NCBI GenBank assembly: GCA_015501075.1
Contig: JADNYJ010000001.1
Coordinates: forward strand, 186,001 to 250,000
Source of the DNA: Gymnopilus junonius
Taxonomy: Eukaryota; Basidiomycota; Agaricomycetes; Agaricales; Galerinaceae
Direction: 5' to 3'
DNA length: 64,000 bases
Shown here: positions 47,989 to 59,191 of the stretch, in pieces
Position numbering within the stretch: the first letter of the stretch is position 1
How the letters are laid out: the number at the start of each line of letters is the position of its first letter
Notes under the pieces: model-generated
Told to the model about the DNA's origin: nothing
Databases searched by the model: none
The model's input: only the letters and a program-made list of their open reading frames with translations
Made by a program: the position numbers and the translations under genes

Positions 47989-48811
47989 TTATCGAACTAC
48001 TGTGATGTCTTGCCACCAGACAAAGCCACCAACCACTACCAGAGCGGTCACTGCGGCACCCAAATCAAGCTGGACAATGGTATAGATCCATACTGTCACA
48101 AGAGGCGGGCACTACATTCACCGCATGAACTTCGCATTTAAGGTTATTGCTTCAGCAGAATCGCCTACCTGTTTCATAATTACAAGAAATGATGCGTTGT
48201 CCCATAGGTATAGCATGCGACTTCCAACTAATGTGGATATGACGAAAAGGAAAAGTTGTATTCTTCGATCTTGCTTGTAGCGGGTTGCTAAAGAAATCTT
48301 CACTTCGGGGACAATAACTTGCAAAACAGGTTACATACTGTAAAAAATGAAGATGGATAATACTGGATATACTCATAAGGTTTATTCATTGCCGAAGGAT
48401 AAAGCGTACTTACTAGGGACACCGGGGAGCATTCTATCCTTAATCACTTCTACCGACGCTTCTTTGCCATACTGATGGCGTATAAGGCTGGAACAGAGTG
48501 TTTAATAGGCAGCACAGAACGTTCCACGATAAATTCATCTCTTACATCTCCATTAGAAGTAGAATTGAAGAGAAGGGAATTATTAAAAAAAGCGCATTGA
48601 ATATTTCATCTGCGAGTGGAGAAATTTCGGGTTCCGCTACACCACTGAACGCGGCCTCAGAAGATTGAAGGATTTCAGTTTGGTTTATCAGGCGCCACTG
48701 CTCCTCTTCTGAGATGTCTATGAGAGGCTTGCCAGTAGCTGGGAGTTTTACACTGGAGGCAGAAACGAGTGGAATGGATTTGGCATATGCTTTTTTGCCA
48801 GAACGCGCCAT
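47989..48811 (-). CDS. Small multi-span membrane protein (possibly DUF7719 family)
   Basis: The first exon (from 48811) reads MARSGKKAYAKSIPLVSASS, then KPLIDISEEEQWRLINQTEI, and enters a membrane helix (EIFNALFLIIPFSSILLLMEM). Later exons add LIRHQYGKEASVEVIKDRML, a second and third hydrophobic segment (QLFLFVISTLVGSRMLYLWD, ASFLVIMKQ) and the last CPPLVTVWIYTIVQLDLGAA with VTALVVVGGFVWWQDITVVR*. Four membrane spans and a basic N-terminus suggest an ER or nuclear-envelope protein. The pattern HQY, then MKQ.PPL.T.WI....LDL resembles what I remember of the uncharacterised fungal DUF7719 proteins. No function is known to me. It is divergent from the Faf1-like gene, 158 bp away. Confidence 0.72.
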
Positions 48812-48969
48812 GGCGTTGCGTGAGTCTCTGACGTTGTGGCAGCAAGAATGTGAAAGCGGGTCGTCACCGCAGATTATAAATAACTCAAATCCAAACTACC
48901 AATCAAAAGTTCCAACTCCAACTCTTCCCCTTTCATTCAGCTAGCGCACGAAGACCTTCCACGACATCA
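48812..48969. promoter_or_regulatory. Compact divergent promoter
   Basis: These 158 bp separate the starts of the membrane-protein and Faf1-like genes. No clear core element was recognised. Confidence 0.4.
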
Positions 48970-50142
48970 ATGTCTGGTGCCACCGCCGAAGAGAAGGCTC
49001 GCCTTTTGCGTATCCTAGAAAACCATAGCCAGTCTTTCCTAAGCTCCTTTGCATCGTCGGCCAATGGCAGTAAAAGAAAAAATGAAAGACCTGGCTCTTC
49101 CAATTATAAGAAGCCACGAATATCCCAATCCTCTGAAGACGAAAAGAAGGAAGATTGGCACGGTATCAGCAGGGACACAGCTTTTGACTCAAGCTTCGAA
49201 AGCGAAGAGGAAGATGAAGTGTCTGGGGAAACTGGCAAGTTTTTCGAGAGCTGTTTAAAGAGCGTTTATTCATGCTTTCTAAGATTTTGAACATACCGAC
49301 GAAGAAACTTTTGTGCAGAACCCTGAAAGCAATGTGGTCGTATTTTCAGAACCGGGCCCCAAGAAAGGTTTCCAGGGAGATAGGGTTTCTAAGGCTGAAA
49401 TGAAGGCTTTCATGGTGAGGCTTTGAAAATATCCCGTGAACAAAAAATTCTCATGCGTAACAAGTCATCAAAAATCTCCAAGTTAAACTCAAATTCTGGA
49501 GGTGTTGCTCCTACGTCAAAGACAGCAATTGAGGAGGAAGACAGGTCTTGCTTGTCAATCTGACTCTGCCATTTTTAACTCACCTTTTGTGCAGGACCAA
49601 TGCGCAAAACGATGCTCTTCTTCACAAATTAGTCTATACCAAGCTACTCTCTGGCTCCTTGAGCACCGAATTGAAATTGACTCCAGCACAAAGGCGAAAA
49701 GCATTGGCTGGTCGCGTTCTAGAGCTGGCTGGCGAAGTCAAGCTTGGAAAAGGTGAAAAAGTGGTACGAGAAACGGAAAAGAATAAAGCTTCCAAGCGCG
49801 TCAGGGAGGGAATTTCTCAGAAGCAGAAAGAACGCGGAATGAAGGAATTAGAGCAGGTAAGATTTATCGTAAGGCATTAGTCGAGATAAATGCTAAAAAA
49901 ATACTCGATAATAGGCTAAAAACTTGGGTAATTATCATCCAACTCTGAAGAAGCTCTTCGAAGCTTCTGGTTCCTCATCCACGAGGAAACGAGAGAAGGG
50001 TATGAAGATGGGCGTAGGCAAATTCTCAAACGGTGCTTTGAAACTGAGCCGCGAGGACCTCAAATCCATCAGAGTGCCTCAGTCGGAAATGTCATCAAGT
50101 AAGGGGCGGAAGGACCGAGGGAAATTTCAAAAAAATCAATAA
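48970..50142 (+). CDS. FAF1: Faf1-like 40S ribosome assembly factor
   Basis: This is a probable nucleolar protein. It starts MSGATAEEKARLLRILENHS. The N-terminal half is acidic and Ser-rich (FDSSFESEEEDEVSGET), with a GPKKGFQGDRVSKAEMKAF-type linker. The C-terminal half is helical and basic: ALLHKLVYTKLLSGSLSTEL, RRKALAGRVLELAGEVKLGK, KASKRVREGISQKQKERGMK, then AKNLGNYHPTLKKLFEASG and a final Lys/Ser tail to 50142. I associate the LLSGSL/RRKALAGRV.EL/GNYHPTLKK pattern with fungal Faf1 (Forty-S assembly factor), needed for early 18S rRNA processing steps. The assignment is from memory and less certain than others here. Five or six short exons. Confidence 0.65.
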
Positions 50143-50161
50143 TTTTTTTCAACATGGCACT

Positions 50162-51948
50162 TTACTTGAGTCGTAGAGGTGCTTGGGAAGGTGCTTGCAT
50201 GTTTGCGTCCTGGAGTGTTAATACACTACATTTCGTCAACATGCGCCTGATAATGACATAACTGACATCGCCAAAAGGTGTACGGTTTATTCTCATTGCA
50301 GGACCTTGCCGAATGCTTCGCGATTTCCTGTAGACCTGCGACGTCTTTCTTAGATGTCAACGATATATGAAGTGGGCTTACGTACAAAGGGATTTGATTT
50401 CCTTTCTCGTCCACTATTATCGTTTTAGTTGATCCGGAAGAATCTATGCTCCCTGGGGAGGTCGACAGCCAAGGTGGACAACTATTACGCTGTCAGCTGG
50501 TTACTTTGACACGAAGAGATATACCGACTGTTCTTCAGAGTCGAGATATGCAGGTTTTCCCGGTGACCTGATTTGGACGAAGTTTTCAGATGAGGTCTCA
50601 AGCCAAAGTAAGTCTTACCTGAAATGAGACCCTGTTTGTTCATTACTTTCTGCTACGGGGTGTGCTTGATGACTTGATGATTGCATGACGCCCTTCGTCC
50701 TGTCCAGTGGTAAACAACAAGGTGGTTAGTTAAATCGAGATGTACCTGTACAGCTCTTTTCCAAACTCATCGTGTACAATTATCGGCGCGCTTCGAACAG
50801 CGTGGTTACCACTAGAAGTACCATCCCTGCCGACTCTGTTTGGTTTTGATCTGAATACTACACACGCCAATGCTGACTGGAAACGGAATACCTGGTGATC
50901 TCTTTCCCGTCTTCGTCCTGAAAAACGACGTTGAGGCCCGCTGGCACTATGTAATGATATATCTGTGGCTCTGGATTGCGCCCGTTGATAGGAACTCGTT
51001 GCAATGTAGCAGGCTTTACCTCTGTCAGCGCAGCATATTTTTAGGATATTTGCCTACCTCTATTGTTTCTCGGACAGAAGGACGCGACTGATATGGATCT
51101 CTTCGAGACACGTTCTCGTTTTCTTCTACGTGAGAGGGGGGTTTCTGTCCTCGATTATCGAACACGAAGTGACGGCGACCAATCAGGCCATGGACGTACC
51201 CAATGGTCTTGTCTTGACATCCAAGAAGACGGGTATTCAATGTAACGATGTTGGTGTTTTGAACTTTCTGGTAGATTGCTGAGGGTTTCCAACCCGTGTC
51301 CCTCGACATCGGTGCCTATTTTACTGGGGAGAACCTTTTGTTTATTGACCCAGTTCCCAGAACTTCCGATGTGGTCCACGAGATCATCTTCATACAATTC
51401 TTCGTCTGGAAATGACTCCCTATGAACTGATGGTATCGGGCTCCATGACCTGGATGGTGACTGTATTGCTTCCTGGACCTGAGGATAGCGAAATCCATCC
51501 GACATATACCGGCTTACGACGGGAGTCTCACTACGGATTAGAGTCTGTCGGATGTAACCTTCTTCCATGTTACTTGCTTGGTATGGCGGTGGAAAAGGGG
51601 GGCGTGATATAGTTTCATTTTTCTGCCGCAGATCGTCAGGCTATGTAAATTTTGTTCAATCACGTTAAATATGCAAGGTACAGTATGTGTAGTTGAAGGT
51701 CTTTAAGAACTTACCTTGGGAGAAATAATAGACGGGAATTTGATTGTATTGGTGGCTTTTGGACTACGTTCTCCACGTTCTCCTTTCTGAATTGCATTGA
51801 ATAGTAAAGATACCGTAGAAATAGAGGATTTTCTTAGCTTTCTTGGCCTATCATTGTTGACCTCGACCCTGTTTTTAGGAGACTGAACGGCAGAACCATG
51901 TTTATCATGGGTTTTCAAAGTTTTGAGGAATGCGAATGCTGGTGGCAT
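50162..51948 (-). CDS. Unknown protein with a recurring DExG(K/N)(E/Q) motif near exon ends
   Basis: I do not recognise this protein. It starts MPPAFAFLKTLKTHDKHGSA at 51948. The first part is basic, then comes a Ser/Pro-rich stretch (PSRSWSPIPSVHRESFPDEE). Later exons each hold a similar short segment: about 50900 NVVFQDEDGKEITR, about 50770 PIIVHDEFGKELYR, and about 50400 TIIVDEKGNQIPLY. Each of these segments sits at or near the 3' end of its exon and is followed by a phase-compatible GT-AG intron. The consensus is roughly (I/V)(I/V)(V/F)xDExG(K/N)(E/Q)(I/L). After the last one the frame continues with VYRKSRSIRQGPAMRINR to TAA at 50162-50164. At least eight introns are needed, so the model is tentative. 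Most of it is probably disordered. Confidence 0.6.
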
Positions 51949-52216
51949 CGACAAGGACGGGAGAAAGGGTTGCTCGATGTTGCTGTCATCAGTCTTTTTC
52001 TAGTAATGAATACAAGGACACGAGGAACCCATGTGCGAATAGACCTGGAGCACTTCCACGAATCCGATTGTTGGTACGTACACTCCCATACATAAGGCTT
52101 GTGATCACGTCTTATCGGCGATAAAGGAAATTCATGAACATATATTATAGTGCTACATTATGTTTTCGATGATTGCCGAACATGGCGCGCATTCTACAGC
52201 TTACAGCAATTAAACA

Positions 52217-53406
52217 CTAAGGGTTCTGAGTCACTTGCAATTGCTGCACCTGGGCTATAGCATTAGCAACTTTTGTGATCGCGTCTGCGGTCATGCCAAT
52301 GGTTTGTGGATCAATAACCGAAAAGGACGCAAGCGAAGTTAATCGACCAGACAAGACACGCAATGATGTTTGCAGCGCCTGCGAGGTTTCATCTAGGGTA
52401 GTCTTTGATGAACTCAAGGCTGAGGGGGCATCGGCCAAATGGTGGCGTAGAGGTTCCGGAGGATTGGTCTATAACATGTTAGTGGATAATCAGTCATATA
52501 ATGATAGAGGTACCTCTTTTCCCTTTGAAATTGGCACTAGGGGAGACGAAAATGTGCGTTGTGAAGGCGCCTATAAAGGATTCAAACCTGTGCGTGTCCA
52601 AAAGAAAATAAACATACTGTATTTAAGATAGGCGCTTGCGAAGGCTGTGTCTGTGCTCTATCCCCTTGTTTCTTACTATCATTTAAGGTTTTAAGGTGAT
52701 AAGGAACCAAAGTTTCCCTGCCAGCCCAGTCGACCTCCGTCACGTAAATATTACCACATATAACGCATTCCTAAACGTTGATATTGGATTGAAGTCGTAA
52801 GAAGGAGAAGAAGAATACGTACCTTGCGAGGATCCTTTTCTCCTCCAGCCTTTGGAGGTCTGACTAGGGGAACACCATAGCATGTTTCATTAGGGCACTC
52901 ATCCCCAAGCATAGCCCATCCCTGTAGAAGTTTCTTTCCGATTTCTGAGGAAGCTTGGTCAGATTGGGCTCGGCGGCGCCTGGATTGTTCAGACTCTTCA
53001 AGTGGAATGAATGTGGGTGAGTCCGGAATCTCTGAAAATTCAGTCGGAGGAGTCGAAGATCGCGAATGTTGGGATTCCGTAGAGACGTCGGAAGATAAGG
53101 CGACAGGATTGGCTGGTAATTCGACAGCTGTAGAGAAAGATCAGATGCTATGCATAAGTGGGACAGAGCGAGACTAACCTGGTGAGCTCCTGCTGTTGCA
53201 TCGTACGCAGATAGTTGTGATTGGAGTTCTGCCCTTGGGAGACCTGACAAGAGGAACTGTACACCCTGGAGTTGTGCAAGACTGGTCAGTCAGGACCTGT
53301 AAAAAGCTAGTCAAGGAAAAACTTTGACAGGGGCGCAAGAAAAATATACCCAGCCTTTGAGCATGTAGTCCCCCAGAGCTTGCGAGATGTCACTTATGGT
53401 CGCCAT
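52217..53406 (-). CDS. Zinc-ribbon protein of the Sjogren/scleroderma autoantigen p27 (ZNRD2) family
   Basis: The protein begins MATISDISQALGDYMLKGW at 53406. It has two related zinc ribbons. The first runs YMLKGW, VLTDQSCTTPGCTVPLVRSP, TTICVRC. The second runs KKLLQGWAMLGDECPNETCY, GVPLVRPPK, then CVICGNIYV. The pattern L..GW.ml...Cp...C..vPL.R......C..C is that of the p27 autoantigen / ZNRD2 family, linked to mitosis and centromere biology in animals. A Ser/Pro/Glu-rich linker (DSPTFIPLEESEQSRRRRAQ) separates the ribbons, and the C-terminus is a helical Ala/Ser/Thr-rich segment (LSSSKTTLDETSQALQTSLR). Two ribbons, one the likely duplicate of the other, are a common fungal arrangement. It is divergent from EDEM by 153 bp. 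Confidence 0.82.
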
Positions 53407-53559
53407 TGAGATCTAGAAAGACTTAGACCAGACTTAGACAAATAACATAAATATTATTGGATTCCGCGTACACGTCAGATCACATGACGGCATTGGTATC
53501 CAGAAATGGTATGCCACGACAGTCGAAGTCACCTCCGCGTTGGTCAGCTCTGTACTCCC
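53407..53559. promoter_or_regulatory. Compact divergent promoter
   Basis: These 153 bp lie between the zinc-ribbon gene and the EDEM gene. No specific element recognised. Confidence 0.4.
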
Positions 53560-56500
53560 ATGCAGTGGGCCAGATACTGGCTTGAATGTCTCTTGATTGT
53601 CCTCGTCCTTGCTGTTAATGGCTTTCATTGGTTCCACGCTACAGATGCATCAAGCCCGCTTGTCAATGCGTCTACATGGACCACCCAGCGGAAGCTAGCT
53701 GCTCGGTGTGTTCTGTTAAGATTCGCACAGCGACCTTTCATTGATAACATTTGTTCATTGCATGAAGTGAAAAGACACGAGAGCTCTGGTACCATGGTTT
53801 TGAAAGCTACATGACTTTTGGTACGTTTATCCTCGTCATACCTTTTCGAATCACCCAATTCAAGGCTTCTTATTTAGCATTTCCATTGGACGAGGTTCGC
53901 TATCTATATCTATACAACCATCCTCAACCTCTCAAATATTGTTCTCCAGTTAACACCTTTGTCATGTTCAGGTCAAGGACCTGATTGGGCAAACCCGTAT
54001 GCGTCCTCGTCTCTCGTCCACGTGCATGACCTTACGTTGGAAGTTAGAGCTAACATTGCTTCCAATGACGTTGCGGGGAACTTCTCATTAACATTGATAG
54101 ATGTGCTGGACACTTTTGTTGTCCTTGATGACCGTCAAGGCTTTGAGAAGGCAGTGAAAAACGTCATCGACTGGGTGTCGTTTGATGTCAATACTAAACC
54201 TCAAGTATTCGAAACTACCATTCGTGTCCTTGGCGGACTCCTGTCTGGACACATATTTGCTAATCAAACCGGTCAACCGTTCCATCTGCCTTGGTATCGA
54301 GGAGAACTTTTGTCAATGGCACACGATCTTGGAGAGCGTTTATTGCCTGCATTCTCTACACCTACTGGTCTTCCATATGCTAGGGTAGATATCTTTTTAC
54401 CATCAGTTCTACATAATGATTCAAAGGAATTATCTTTTTCAAGATTAATCTTCGACATGGTTTAGTCAAGGGTGAAACACTGGAAACATGTATGTCAGTG
54501 ACCTGTGCAGAATCATCAGGAAACTTAAAAGCAAGATAATAGGTACGGCTGGTGCAGGTTCCTTAATCCTGGAATTTGCCACACTTAGTCGTTTAACTGG
54601 CGATGACCGTTTTGAGAAGGCCGCCTACAGGGTGCGATTGCTGCAGGCTCCCCACCGGTCTTATCTTCCTAATGCTTTTTAGGCATTTTTTGCCATTTGG
54701 AACCGCAAGTCAGACATTGATTTAGTAGGAAATACTATCAACACTTGGACCGGTGTGAGCTTCTCACCCTCTTCATTGATGTACTCACGTCATTAACGAC
54801 ACATTGAAGAAATGGACACATCCAGAGACCACCGGAATCGGGGCTGGGGTTGATTCTTTCTATGAGTATGCATTGAAATGGTACATAATGAGCGGTGAGT
54901 ATTATTTTCGGAAAAGTAACCAGACGATTCACGTATTTGAAGGAGAGCTTGAATTCCTTGATGTGTGGGATGATGCATATGCAGCTGTAATGCGATATTC
55001 GAGAACGAAAGATGGCCATTGGGTAAACCTTTTCCTTGCTTTAGAGACACCTTGCTGACGTTTTGTAATATTTCCGCATAGTATCGTACGGTGCATATGC
55101 ACACTGGCGATCCTGCATATCATACCATTGACTCGCTATCGGCATTTTGGCCAGGCCTACAGGTTCTGGCCGGCGACGTACAAAACGCAATCAGATTGCA
55201 CATGATGTGTAATTCATTTCTTTCCCTCGCGTTCATGACTTGACTTTAAACAAAAATTTCAGATTATAATCTGTGGAGGCAACATTCAGGACTCCCGGAA
55301 GTGTACGATACAAACTACAAAACAGCAACCTCCCTTCAATACCCACTAAGGCCAGGTAAGATATATGTGATTCTGTTCGAACAAGGATGTGACTTCGCTT
55401 TAGAATTTATCGAATCTACATGGTATTTATATAGGGTAAGGATGCACCCTTCTATGACCAGCATGTTCGCTGAGGCCATACACAGGCTACTCGAGATCCC
55501 TTCTATCTTGACGTTGGGGAGCGCGTCCTCTTTGATCTTACTACTCGGGCCAAGGTTGCTTGCGGATTGAGTGGAATTCAAGATCTTCGAACTAATAAGC
55601 GCGACGATAGAATGGAGTCATTTGCGCTTTCAGAGACTTTGAAGGTGAATGCTATCTTCGTATTCCATTTGTATACAGCTGACGTGGATTCCAGTATTTA
55701 TACCTTCTTTTTGATGAAGAAAATCCTCTTCACAGTGATGAATCCAATTATGTATTCACGACGGAGGGTCACATCCTGACCCTCGGACGAGACCACATGA
55801 GATCACCAGCACCTGCGCGGAAGAGGATGCGCAATGTTGAGGCGCATCAGTGCCCTGTATATGTTCCTTCCATTGCAGGGTCTGACCATCGAGGTGGAAG
55901 CTCTGGCCTAGTTCAGGGTATACGGTCGAGGCCAGACGTCGATTATTCTAGGTACCTGGTTGGCGTGTCTCCCAGCTCGACTGAGGAACAGTATTGGTCT
56001 CCAGATGGCTGGTGTGATAAACCCAATGTTGAACCATACGTATGTTTGAATATCATAATCTCTTGACCAAGACTTACAAGATGCCCTCCTTTTCAGACTT
56101 ATGAATTTATCTTATCGCCACACGGCAAACCTGTTGCAGAAGACTTAAGTCCGAGCCTGGTCAAAGTGGGCATCCTAGCTGATGGTTATATTATCCATAA
56201 CGTGACTGGTATTCGGACACAAATCGTTCAACGACTAGATGGCCAAGGTTATGATATCCGAAAATGTAAGTAATCTGCCGCTCTGAGATGTCCATACTTC
56301 TGATGGAATCACTATAGTGGGACATTATTCTGTGCGACCTGGTCAACTCGTATATATAAACGATTCAAGCATTTTCCCTTCAGGAACGGACAATAACATG
56401 TCACAGGATGAGTTGCTTCGACGTGATGCTGAGGTATTTCTTAGAATATTCATTCCCCAGACGGATCCGATACAGCAAGTTAAAGCATTCCCCCTCAATT

Positions 56501-57079
56501 CACAAGCTGTCGATGTTTCTATCACCGCTTATGCGGCGAAATTTGGGGCTGATCTATCTTCCTATGCCCTTCCTCAGAAGTCCGACCAGACGATTGCGAT
56601 GCGTAACTCTGAAGGCCTTGCTATTCACCGTGATGCAGAGAACTTTCATGGTTGCGATCCCTACCAAAAATCCTTTTCCAATAGTGTATTACTAGTCCAC
56701 CGGGGGCACTGCACTTTTCTAGAAAAACTGGTTCATGCTCGCGACGCTTTGGCTGTTGGGATCATCATCGTCAGCAACGAAGAAATGGGTATCAATCCTA
56801 CTGCCAACGCGGATGAGTTGGCAGATGTCGGCGATCTCAGTAATGTTGGAATTGTTTTGCTGACAAAGACTATTGGACAGGCGTTAGAGGAGATGGTAGT
56901 CGCCAGCAAAAACTGCAAACACAGCAGATCATGGTATCTCTGTTGCAAAAACCAAATTCGGGGAATCAGGATGATTCAGGGCGAATACCAGTAGAGCAGG
57001 AGGAAGAACAGCCTAAAGACCCTAATCGCATATTGTATATTAACGGCCATGCACTAATAAACACACGTTTACTAGTTTA
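53560..57079 (+). CDS. MNL1: ER degradation-enhancing alpha-mannosidase (EDEM/Htm1, GH47) with PA domain; apparent frameshift near the end
   Basis: This glycosidase of ER quality control trims mannose on misfolded glycoproteins. The signal peptide is [19 protein letters not shown]. Next, [40 protein letters not shown] and the GH47 core: [113 protein letters not shown] and [23 protein letters not shown] domain lies near the C-terminus ([20 protein letters not shown]). At the A-run 56908-56912 the frame shifts: one extra A joins LEEMVVASK to a family-like tail ending [16 protein letters not shown] at 57077-57079. As written the chain stops at 56994. The stop lies 14 bp from the convergent APRT stop. 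Confidence 0.92.
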
Positions 57080-57093
57080 AAATCTGACATGTC

Positions 57094-57801
57094 CTCAATC
57101 ATCAGACTGTATGATAGAATATACGGGCGCATCTAGCTTTTCGGCACCTTTCAGGAACAACAACTCAATGACGAAAAGGTATTCGAGAGTCTTTCCGCCC
57201 TGCTTGGCGACTAATTCTCCTGCAGCCTTTGCAGAACCGCCTGTACAAAATTTTAGCATACACGAATACTTGATCTCTGGCCAGATTTACCGGTAGCCAT
57301 AAGGTCATCGATTATTACGACGTTTTGGTTGGGCTGGATCGCACCCGCTTGCATTTCGAATACGTCCTTGGAAAAGCAAAGTCAACAAGTTGCCAGCACA
57401 GAAAGGCACATCGCTCACAGTGCCATATTCTTTTATGTAGGTTGCGCTGACACACTCTCCTGGCAGCTTTCCGACCTTCCTCACTGGCACAAAAGCAGCA
57501 CCAAGCCTCAAGGCCACAATCGGGCCGAATAAAAAACCTCTCGCATCGAGACCAACAATGACGTCGACTTTCTTTATGGGAGAAAGAGCAAGGGTGTGAG
57601 AGGTGATATGATGAACCAGATGGGTGATGAGCGTTTCGAAAACGACAGGGTTCCTTAAAATGGGAAAGATGTCGAGGAAAACAATACCCTGAGAGGATCA
57701 AATATTAGGCATGCACCAATAGAAACGAGAATCAAGCCAGCCTTCTTGGGAAAGTCAGGATGAGAGGTAAGGTAACTTTTGATGATATCTATGTCTGACA
57801 T
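57094..57801 (-). CDS. APT1: Adenine phosphoribosyltransferase (APRT)
   Basis: This purine-salvage enzyme makes AMP from adenine and PRPP. The start MSDIDIIKSYLTSHPDFPKK is typical, followed by GIVFLDIFPILRNP (family: I.F.DI.P), VDVIVGLDARGFLFGP, VALRLGAAFVPVRKVGKLPG (GFLFG/RK..KLPG substrate loop), EYGTDVFEMQAGAIQP and the PRPP-binding VVIIDDLMATGGSAKAAGEL. The end is APVYSIIQSDD*. Short introns interrupt after KK, YGT and NQ-type positions. The gene appears intact. It is convergent with EDEM and upstream, in the same direction, of ribosomal protein eS1. Confidence 0.94.
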
Positions 57802-58045
57802 GTTGGTCGTGGTCGAAAAGCAGAGACTTAGGTATATTATGTCAGTCCAAAATTTGTGATAACGATGTCAGTCTGTTCCTAGGTCCTAGATAGGACAGAT
57901 TTGGACTGGACACCTAATGTTAGCAAATAGTGTAACCATACTCAATTCAGCCTGCAGCTCATAACGCCAATGCATATTGATGTGGTGCATAACATATGTG
58001 ATGAGCATGTATGTAAGAGTAAAGAGGAATAGTGACAACGCGAAT

Positions 58046-59046
58046 CTACACGGACTCCAGGATTTCAGGTTCCTTGAACTCTTTGGCGACCTTCGTGCCA
58101 GTCTCCTGAGAAACGTGCCGTGATCAGGAAAAAAAAGAAATAAAAAACAGGACGAAACCTACATCGGTTGATTCGCCATGGAGCTCCAGTAGTTTGTTCA
58201 TGTCGAACTTGGGCGCCTTCAGAATCTTGGCCTTGCGGATGTACACATTCTGCAATGGGTAGATGCTGCGGCAGGCCTTCTCAATCTCACGACCGATAGC
58301 CTCAGGCAGGAATTTTTGGACTAGCTCCTTCAAGTCGCATGTCGTGGCCTCACGAGTCATGATCTCGAACATCTTCTTCCTGATCTCCCGGATTTGGCCT
58401 GTTTGGGCATAGGTGGTCTTACGGACCTGTGATGGGCGACGCTTCGTGAAAGCAATGCAGAAGAGACGGAGGAGATAGCCATCTGTTGTCTTGACGTCAA
58501 CGTGAGCTTCGATAAGGGATTGCCACTTGCGGACAAGGGAACGAAGTTTGTCTGAGGTGAAGTCCATGCCGTGGAAGTTAGTCAGGCAATTTCTTCCTTG
58601 AATTTCATCAATGCGCAGCTTGATCTTGCGGAAAGACTGCTCTTCTTCCTTGTTAAGGTCGGCGAGAGATAACTCTACGATGCGGCCTTTCAAGGAGTCG
58701 TTTGCATTTTCTACACCAACGCGTCAGTCCCTATATTCGTTTTGCTAAACAAGAGAAGTTGAAAGTTGACGTACTTAAACCCTGCGACCGTTAGCAAGGG
58801 TCTTGCCAACATTTCGAACGTCGAATATTGATGGCGCCTTGATATCATACCAGTCTAGTGAAGAGCATGAACTGAGCAGAGCAGACTAGGAAATGATAAT
58901 GTGTGTGCATACCCTTCCTGGAGAAGGGGTCGACGACCTTCTTTTTGATGCCCTTCTTGCCTTTCGATAGGCGCTTGTTCTGGGGGAGATAATAAGACCA
59001 ATGTTGGAGAACGGGAGAGACGACGACGAACCTTTCCTACAGCCAT
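58046..59046 (-). CDS. RPS1: 40S ribosomal protein eS1 (RPS3a / Rps1)
   Basis: The first exon is only MAVGK (59032-59046), typical of ribosomal genes. The second reads [20 protein letters not shown]. Next come [20 protein letters not shown], then the long exon 58160-58693 region: [79 protein letters not shown] and [20 protein letters not shown]. The last exon encodes [19 protein letters not shown]. Length (about 256) and every block match eS1 of the small subunit. It shares 145 bp with the divergent ATG10 gene. Confidence 0.95.
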
Positions 59047-59191
59047 GCTTGATGAATACCGACGGGCCTTGAACGAGCGGATTAACCTCTACCAACTTTC
59101 GGCAGTTTGGCTGTGTTGTGCCGGTGGCTTGAAACCTTATTCTTGGAAACTGCATCACAGAGTTCCCAGGTGCATGTCACAGTCACGCACT
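59047..59191. promoter_or_regulatory. Divergent promoter of a ribosomal protein gene and ATG10
   Basis: These 145 bp drive a highly expressed growth gene on one side and an autophagy gene on the other. No defined site was recognised. In-frame upstream Met codons exist for ATG10 (59174) and may be used. Confidence 0.45.

Noticed and set aside
56890..56920. A 29-nt intron in EDEM instead of a frameshift
   Set aside because: It would be well below the 45-65 nt typical here, and one extra A in the run gives a better family match.
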